Source: an uncultured Gammaproteobacteria bacterium (GTDB lineage Bacteria > Pseudomonadota > Gammaproteobacteria > Poriferisulfidales > GCA-002705445). From it: 41,129 bases of DNA. Position 1 is the first letter of the stretch; each line of letters starts with the position of its first letter. Shown here one piece after another: positions 36,394-41,129 of this stretch. The position numbers and the translations under genes are program-made. The stretch spans positions 1 to 41,129 of the forward strand of contig CAJXAV010000008.1 in the NCBI GenBank assembly GCA_913050095.1, read 5' to 3'. Under the pieces are notes generated by a model, which worked only from the letters and a program-made list of their open reading frames with translations, made no database searches and was not told the DNA's origin.

Positions 36394-37819
36394 TGATAAC
36401 TCTGTAAATCAGAGTTTATTTGATGGTTTAACAGTCCTACAGCATAGAGGGCAGGATTCCGCTGGGATTGCAACTTGCTTTAACAATAATCTGTATCAAA
36501 AAAAGGCTAAAGGCCTGGTAAATGATATTTTTAATACAAATGATATGCTAGATTTGCAAGGTAATCTTGGAATCGGGCACGTAAGATATCCTACAGCCGG
36601 AAGCCATGGAACTGATGAAGCTCAACCTTTTTATGTAAATTCGCCATATGGTATTGCACTTGCGCATAATGGAAATTTAGATAACTCAGAATCTTTAAGG
36701 CAAGAATTATTAGTAAATGATAGGAGGCATATTCATACTCAGTCTGATACAGAAGTGCTTCTAAATATATTTGCGCATGAATTATTAAATGTTGATTCTC
36801 ATAGTTTTAAGGTTTCTGATTTGTTTAGCGCAATAAACGGTGTTCATAAAAGATGCTCAGGAGCATATGCCGTAGTAGCTCTTATAGCTGGTTACGGTCT
36901 AGCGGCGTTTAGAGATATTCATGGAATAAGACCTTTAATATTAGGCAAGAAAAAGAATTCAAGTGGTTATAGTTATATTGTGTCTTCTGAAAGTGTGGCT
37001 TTAGATTTGTTAGGATATGAAACAGTAAGAGACTTAGAGCCAGGAGAGTCAATCTTTATAGATACAAATGGCAAGTTGCACAAGTCAATTTATTCAGAAA
37101 AATTAAATTTAACGCCATGTATATTTGAGTATGTTTATTTTTCAAGACCAGATTCAATAATTGATGGAATTAATGTTCAAGAAGCCAGAATGAGAATGGG
37201 TAAGCAGCTTGCTAATAAAATTTTAAGAGAATGGTCTGATAACGATATTGATGTGATAATTCCAATACCAGATACAAGTAGAACTGCTGCATTGGAAATG
37301 GCAATTAGACTTAATAAAAATTACAGAGAAGGTTTGATCAAAAATAGATACATTGGAAGAACATTTATAATGCAAGGCCAAGCGGTAAGAAAAAAATCTG
37401 TTAGATACAAATTAAATCCTTTGGTTTCAGAATTTAAGGACAAAAATGTCTTATTAGTAGATGATTCAATTGTTAGAGGAACAACCTCTAGGGAAATAGT
37501 TCAAATGGCTCGAGACTCAGGTGCAAAAAAAGTATATTTTGCTTCAGCATCTCCTCCAATAAGATATCCAAACATTTACGGTATAGATATGCCAAGTAAA
37601 AATGATTTAATAGCGAATGGTAAAAATACTGAAGAAATATGTAATGAAATTGGAGCAGATAAATTAATTTATCAAAATCTTGATGATTTAGTATATGCAG
37701 TACAAGCAGGCAATCAAAGTATAAATCAATTTGAAACCTCAGTTTTTACTGGCAATTATTTAACTGATGTAAACGATAAATACTTTCAAGATCTCGAAAA
37801 AAAAAGACATTCTACGTAA
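36368..37819 (+). CDS. purF: Amidophosphoribosyltransferase
   Basis: Catalyses the first committed step of purine synthesis, PRPP plus glutamine to phosphoribosylamine. I set the start at 36368 because MCGIIGIV places the glutaminase nucleophile Cys2 at the mature N-terminus; the frame is open six codons earlier. In 483 residues there are HRGQDSAGIAT (26-36), HVRYPTAGSHG (71-81) and the PRPP loop LLVDDSIVRGTTS (362-374). The gene begins inside the end of cvpA. Confidence 0.97.
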   Translation: MCGIIGIVDDNSVNQSLFDGLTVLQHRGQDSAGIATCFNNNLYQKKAKGLVNDIFNTNDMLDLQGNLGIGHVRYPTAGSHGTDEAQPFYVNSPYGIALAHNGNLDNSESLRQELLVNDRRHIHTQSDTEVLLNIFAHELLNVDSHSFKVSDLFSAINGVHKRCSGAYAVVALIAGYGLAAFRDIHGIRPLILGKKKNSSGYSYIVSSESVALDLLGYETVRDLEPGESIFIDTNGKLHKSIYSEKLNLTPCIFEYVYFSRPDSIIDGINVQEARMRMGKQLANKILREWSDNDIDVIIPIPDTSRTAALEMAIRLNKNYREGLIKNRYIGRTFIMQGQAVRKKSVRYKLNPLVSEFKDKNVLLVDDSIVRGTTSREIVQMARDSGAKKVYFASASPPIRYPNIYGIDMPSKNDLIANGKNTEEICNEIGADKLIYQNLDDLVYAVQAGNQSINQFETSVFTGNYLTDVNDKYFQDLEKKRHST

Positions 37820-37844
37820 TTGATTTTATTTAAAATAAAAAATA

Positions 37845-38378
37845 ATGAAAGATTTAAGGTCAATATATTCCGAATTTTCAGAAAAAAACTCTAATAAAAA
37901 ATTTTTTATATTTGTTAGTATTCCCAATCAGAATTTAATCTTATATAAGGATTTTGTAAAAATTAAAGAATACAATATATCAAGTTCAAAATATGGAGAA
38001 GGGTCAATTGAAGGCAGCTACAAGACTCCTCTTGGAGCTCATATAATAAAAAAATATATTGGAGAGAACGAAGATATATATACAATATTTAAAAATAGAA
38101 AACCAACACAACATAAATTAAAAATTGAAGAGGATAAAATTTTCTTAGAAGATGATATCATCTCCTCACGTATTCTTTGGTTAGAAGGATTAGAAGCTGG
38201 AAAAAATAAAGGATCTAATTTAGATAGTTTTAAAAGATACATATATATACATGGAACACATGAGGAAGCAAAATTAGGTGAGAAGGCATCACACGGATGT
38301 ATTAGAATGGGCAATAATGATATTATAGACCTTTGCAATAGAGATATCATTAATACACTAGTTTACATTTCAAATTAA
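37845..38378 (+). CDS. L,D-transpeptidase (YkuD) family protein
   Basis: A 177-residue YkuD-domain protein. The catalytic motif is complete: HGT at 136-138 and SHGCIRM at 149-155, with Cys152 the nucleophile. SYKTPLGAHII (58-68) is the conserved N-terminal part. No signal peptide or membrane anchor is visible, so it may be cytoplasmic, which is odd for a peptidoglycan cross-linking enzyme. Small leaderless YkuD proteins exist in other gammaproteobacteria; their substrate is unclear. It is the second-last gene of the plus-strand run. Confidence 0.87.
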   Translation: MKDLRSIYSEFSEKNSNKKFFIFVSIPNQNLILYKDFVKIKEYNISSSKYGEGSIEGSYKTPLGAHIIKKYIGENEDIYTIFKNRKPTQHKLKIEEDKIFLEDDIISSRILWLEGLEAGKNKGSNLDSFKRYIYIHGTHEEAKLGEKASHGCIRMGNNDIIDLCNRDIINTLVYISN

Positions 38379-38386
38379 ATAAAAAT

Positions 38387-39607
38387 ATGGATGATAAAAA
38401 TAATATAAAAGAGATCTTTTTGGCTGGCGTGGATAGAGTTTTAGGATACAACGCCGTAAAAAAATATTTAGATGAAAATAAAATTTCAGGTAATTTAAAT
38501 TTAGTCTCATTAGGAAAAGCAGGAAGCTCTATGGCTTTAGCAGCTCTTGAGGATAAAAATATAAAAATACAATCAGGGCTGGTAATAACTAAAAGAGATC
38601 ATCTTGAGTCAGATTTAAAGAGTTATAACAATGTAAAATGTTTGGAATCTGATCACCCAACCCCATCATTAACAAGTATAGAGTGTGGTATTGAACTAAT
38701 AAAATTTATAAATACAAAAAAAGATGATGACCAATTTTTATTTTTATTGTCAGGTGGTGGATCTAGCTTAGTTGAATTAATTGTCGATGGTTTTAGTTTG
38801 AATGAATTAATGATATTAACTGATGCTCTCTTATCAAGGGGCTACAATATAAATGATATCAATGCTATTAGAAAACATTTTTCACAAATCAAAGGTGGAA
38901 AGTTGGCTAGTTTTTTAAAGAAAAGAAAAACAATTGTTTTAACTATATCTGATGTTCCTTTTGACGACCCAAAAATAATAGCATCAGGTCCATTGTCACA
39001 TGATGATGTAAAAATTAATTTTGATAAATATGAAGATGACATCATAGAAAAATTAAATTCTGTTAACCCAATAAGTTGCCCAGACATTAACCAATTTTCT
39101 AATATTAATACTCATATTATAGCCAAGTTAGATGACGCAAAATTAGCATGTAAGACCCATGGAGAAAAACTCAACTATAATACATTTATGCATGATAAGT
39201 TTATAGAGGGAGATGTTAATGATTTAGCTAACTATTTTTCAGAGCATCTTGATAATTGCGAAAAAGGCCTACATATTTGGGGTGGAGAGAGTTCAGTACA
39301 ACTTCCTGAAAATCCTGGGAGAGGCGGAAGAAATCAGCAATTAGCTTTACTAATGGCTGAAAAGATTAAAAATAAGGATATAATTTTTCTTTCAGCAGGA
39401 ACAGACGGTACAGACGGCCCTACAAATGATGCAGGTGGCTTAGTAGATGGAAGCACAATAGATACTGGTATCAATAATAATTTAGACTATAAAATATATC
39501 TTAAGAATGCAGACTCAGGTAACTTCTTGGAAAAATCTAGCGCTTTAGTTACAACAGGCCCAACAGGAACAAATGTTATGGATTTAATTCTTGCGATTAA
39601 AAAATAA
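38387..39607 (+). CDS. Glycerate kinase (GckA/MOFRL type)
   Basis: A 406-residue DUF4147/MOFRL-type glycerate 2-kinase that phosphorylates D-glycerate to 2-phosphoglycerate. Visible motifs are LGKAGSSMA, ESDHPTPS, LSGGGSSLVE, LTISDVPFDDP followed by IASGP, GGESSVQLPENPGRGGRNQQ, and the MOFRL end SAGTDGTDGPTNDAGG. It would link glyoxylate or serine breakdown to glycolysis. It begins eight bases after the L,D-transpeptidase gene. Confidence 0.9.
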   Translation: MDDKNNIKEIFLAGVDRVLGYNAVKKYLDENKISGNLNLVSLGKAGSSMALAALEDKNIKIQSGLVITKRDHLESDLKSYNNVKCLESDHPTPSLTSIECGIELIKFINTKKDDDQFLFLLSGGGSSLVELIVDGFSLNELMILTDALLSRGYNINDINAIRKHFSQIKGGKLASFLKKRKTIVLTISDVPFDDPKIIASGPLSHDDVKINFDKYEDDIIEKLNSVNPISCPDINQFSNINTHIIAKLDDAKLACKTHGEKLNYNTFMHDKFIEGDVNDLANYFSEHLDNCEKGLHIWGGESSVQLPENPGRGGRNQQLALLMAEKIKNKDIIFLSAGTDGTDGPTNDAGGLVDGSTIDTGINNNLDYKIYLKNADSGNFLEKSSALVTTGPTGTNVMDLILAIKK

Positions 39608-39638
39608 AGAGGAAATTGGGTAAAATATAGTTAATTTA

Positions 39639-40358
39639 CTAAATATCAAATAACTCAATTTTATTATTTTTAAAAATAATATAACTAGGAGCGTTATGCC
39701 AGTCGCCAAGTACATACCTAGTATAATCTTGATCATTTAATCTAGTTTCGTGTATATTTTTTCTATGTGTATGTCCATGTATAATAACATTCGTTTTAAA
39801 TTTTTTAAAAAAACTTAAAACAGTTTCCTGGTTGACATCCATAATATTTTCAGGTTTTTGAGAAGTAATTTTTTCACTTTTTCCTCTTAAATACGAGGCA
39901 ACTTTTGTTTTTAAATTATTACTAAGTAAATTAAAAATTTTTAAAGTTATTTTATTTCTAATAAATTTTCTAAATTTTTGATAATCAATATCATCTGTGC
40001 ACAAGAGATCTCCATGAGTTATTAAAATTTTGGATTCACCAAGGTTTAAAATATAATTTTCCGGAAGAATTTTAATATGTGTTATCTCAGAAAATTTATT
40101 TCCAATTAAAAAATCTCTATTGCCATGAGTTAAAAATACCTTAGTTCCATTTTTAACAATATTTTTTAGCGTAGTTATTATTAAATTATTTTGAGTAATA
40201 TCGTATTTATCATCGATCCAGAATTCAAACAAATCTCCAAGAATATAAAGTTCTTTCATGTCACAGCTTTTATTTGTTATAAAATTTATGAATTTATTTG
40301 TAACTTCTGAATTTTTTGGATCTAAGTGTATATCTGAAATAAAATAAATGTTATTCAT
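39639..40358 (-). CDS. lpxH: UDP-2,3-diacylglucosamine diphosphatase LpxH
   Basis: A calcineurin-like metallophosphoesterase making lipid X for lipid A. The 239 residues have Asp9 and His11 (SDIHLDP), Asp42 (LGDLFEFWID), Asn80 (HGNRDF), His115 (ITHGDLL) and GHTHR near 195, the complete LpxH metal set. It follows the cyclophilin by two bases; ppiB-lpxH is a common gammaproteobacterial pair. The enzyme fits the LPS-export genes lptFG elsewhere in the window. Confidence 0.95.
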   Translation of the reverse strand: MNNIYFISDIHLDPKNSEVTNKFINFITNKSCDMKELYILGDLFEFWIDDKYDITQNNLIITTLKNIVKNGTKVFLTHGNRDFLIGNKFSEITHIKILPENYILNLGESKILITHGDLLCTDDIDYQKFRKFIRNKITLKIFNLLSNNLKTKVASYLRGKSEKITSQKPENIMDVNQETVLSFFKKFKTNVIIHGHTHRKNIHETRLNDQDYTRYVLGDWHNAPSYIIFKNNKIELFDI

Positions 40359-40360
40359 TT

Positions 40361-40936
40361 TTATTCAATAATTACCTCATTTATTATTATTGGATCTTTG
40401 GGGACATCTTGATGAGGCCCATAGCTTCCTGTATCTGCTAAAGCAATTTTATCTATGGTTTCTATACCCTCAATAACTTTTCCAAAAACACAGTAACCCC
40501 AGCCCTGAATAGTTTCACTTTTAAAATCTAAAAAAGTATTGTCTTTAAGATTTATGAAAAACTGTGAACTTGCCGAATGCGGGTCATTTGTCCTAGCCAT
40601 TGCTATAGTCCCTCTTGCATTACTTATCATATTATTTGCTTCATTTTGTATTGGTTTAAAAGTGTCTTTATCTTTCATATCTTGAGTAAAACCGCCACCT
40701 TGAATCATAAAATCTTTAATTACTCTATGAAATATAGTATTTGTAAAAAAACCTGATTTAATATATTTTTTAAAATTTTCAGATGTTGCGGGTGCTTTAT
40801 CATCAAATAATTCTAATTTAATATCGCCCGATGTTGTCTTGATGGTAATTATTGTATTTGTTGTCATTTCTGCATTTACTCCGTTATTTATAAAGATTAT
40901 TGCCATTAGAGCGAGATATTTGATAAGTTTTTTCAT
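40361..40936 (-). CDS. ppiB: Cyclophilin-type peptidyl-prolyl isomerase with PpiB-like core and signal peptide
   Basis: Catalyses proline cis-trans isomerisation. The core has FHRVIKDFMIQGGGF with Arg71, Phe76 and Gln79 matching the catalytic residues. FDDKAP, IQNEANN, GWGYCVFGKV and HQDVPKD resemble E. coli PpiB rather than PpiA. However, the first 22 residues look like a cleavable signal peptide (hydrophobic stretch, then VNA), predicting a periplasmic product. An in-frame ATG at 40867 (Met24) would give the normal cytoplasmic PpiB length, so two products are conceivable. Confidence 0.92.
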   Translation of the reverse strand: MKKLIKYLALMAIIFINNGVNAEMTTNTIITIKTTSGDIKLELFDDKAPATSENFKKYIKSGFFTNTIFHRVIKDFMIQGGGFTQDMKDKDTFKPIQNEANNMISNARGTIAMARTNDPHSASSQFFINLKDNTFLDFKSETIQGWGYCVFGKVIEGIETIDKIALADTGSYGPHQDVPKDPIIINEVIIE

Positions 40937-41050
40937 TTTTAAACGCTATTGTCCTTGTATGTCTGTTTTTTTTGATTAGAATACCATTCATCTAGAAAAA
41001 TATCATGTTGATTAACTTATAAATTGATGAAGTTATTCTTTTTTTTCTCG

Positions 41051-41056
41051 TATAAT
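41051..41056 (+). promoter_or_regulatory. -10 box of the tRNA-Pro gene
   Basis: A perfect TATAAT ends 11 bases before the first base of the tRNA, which places the transcription start a few bases upstream of it. A possible -35, TTGATG at 41024-41029, is spaced 21 bases, longer than ideal; TGAAGT at 41028-41033 is spaced 17 but is a weak match. Confidence 0.55.
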
Positions 41057-41067
41057 ATACAGGTATT

Positions 41068-41129
41068 CGGGGTATAGCGCAGTCTGGTAGCGCGCCTGCT
41101 TTGGGAGCAGGATGTCGGGGGTTCGAATC
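41068..41129 (+). tRNA. tRNA-Pro(UGG), 3' end cut by the window edge
   Basis: The sequence starts CGGGGTATAGCGCAG, like bacterial proline tRNAs. The anticodon stem CCTGC/GCAGG encloses the loop TTTGGGA, giving anticodon TGG. The T-arm begins with GGGGGTTCGAATC at the right edge. The acceptor 3' strand lies beyond the window. Confidence 0.93.

Noticed and set aside
3482-39607. A purine-breakdown pathway linking the PuuD-like protein to the glycerate kinase
   Set aside because: Urate could lead to glyoxylate and glycerate, but the PuuD-like protein lacks its cytochrome domain, the two genes are 34 kb apart and no intermediate enzymes are present.
1-41129. Mobile elements, CRISPR arrays, prophage or toxin-antitoxin genes
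   Set aside because: I scanned for these and saw no transposase, integrase other than XerD, spaced repeats or small toxin pairs.

Overview
The window is a gene-dense, strongly AT-rich chromosomal segment. It has about 38 protein genes, most separated by fewer than 100 bases and many overlapping, plus the 5' part of one tRNA gene at the right edge. I see no insertion sequences, prophage, CRISPR array or rRNA. The gene content and order point to a streamlined gammaproteobacterium. Diagnostic blocks are leuCDB-asd-truA-trpFBA-accD-folC-dedD-cvpA-purF, pepA/valS divergent from lptF-lptG, xerD-dsbC, tsaE next to an AmiC-type amidase, and ppiB-lpxH. The low G+C and compact layout resemble free-living marine lineages such as SAR86, but the genus-level placement is inference.

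Layout. 1-158: tail of phoU. 155-4072: minus-strand metabolic genes argD-argF, a leucine/valine-type dehydrogenase and a PuuD-like membrane protein. The dehydrogenase and argD each sit just behind a near-identical intrinsic-terminator hairpin. 4177-7610: tsaE-amiC converging on sohB and a stand-alone RibD C-terminal-type reductase. 7739-9652: a 637-residue protein I cannot assign, with an HPr-kinase-like P-loop in its last 25 residues. 9660-16363: valS and pepA, divergent from lptF-lptG. 16332-23180: RDD protein, xerD-dsbC, an AddA/UvrD-like helicase, htpX, efp and psd. 23220-39607: sixteen plus-strand genes almost without gaps (aroC, an MFS transporter, leucine, tryptophan and lysine/threonine-family genes, truA, accD, folC, dedD, cvpA, purF, an L,D-transpeptidase and a glycerate kinase). 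39639-40936: lpxH and a cyclophilin on the minus strand. 41068-end: tRNA-Pro(UGG).

The genes cover amino-acid synthesis (Arg, Leu, Trp, aspartate family, chorismate), envelope building (LptFG, LpxH, Psd, amidase, L,D-transpeptidase, DedD), protein quality control (HtpX, SohB, DsbC, cyclophilin) and core translation (ValS, EF-P, TsaE, TruA). Regulation appears minimal. Start codons often overlap the upstream stop (ATGA or TTGA, and a recurrent 11-base overlap ATGAAAAATA[A/G]). Many genes have no visible Shine-Dalgarno sequence, two promoters sit so close to the ATG that the mRNA could be leaderless, and every convergent gene pair overlaps or nearly touches. No gene-free stretch exceeds about 130 bases.
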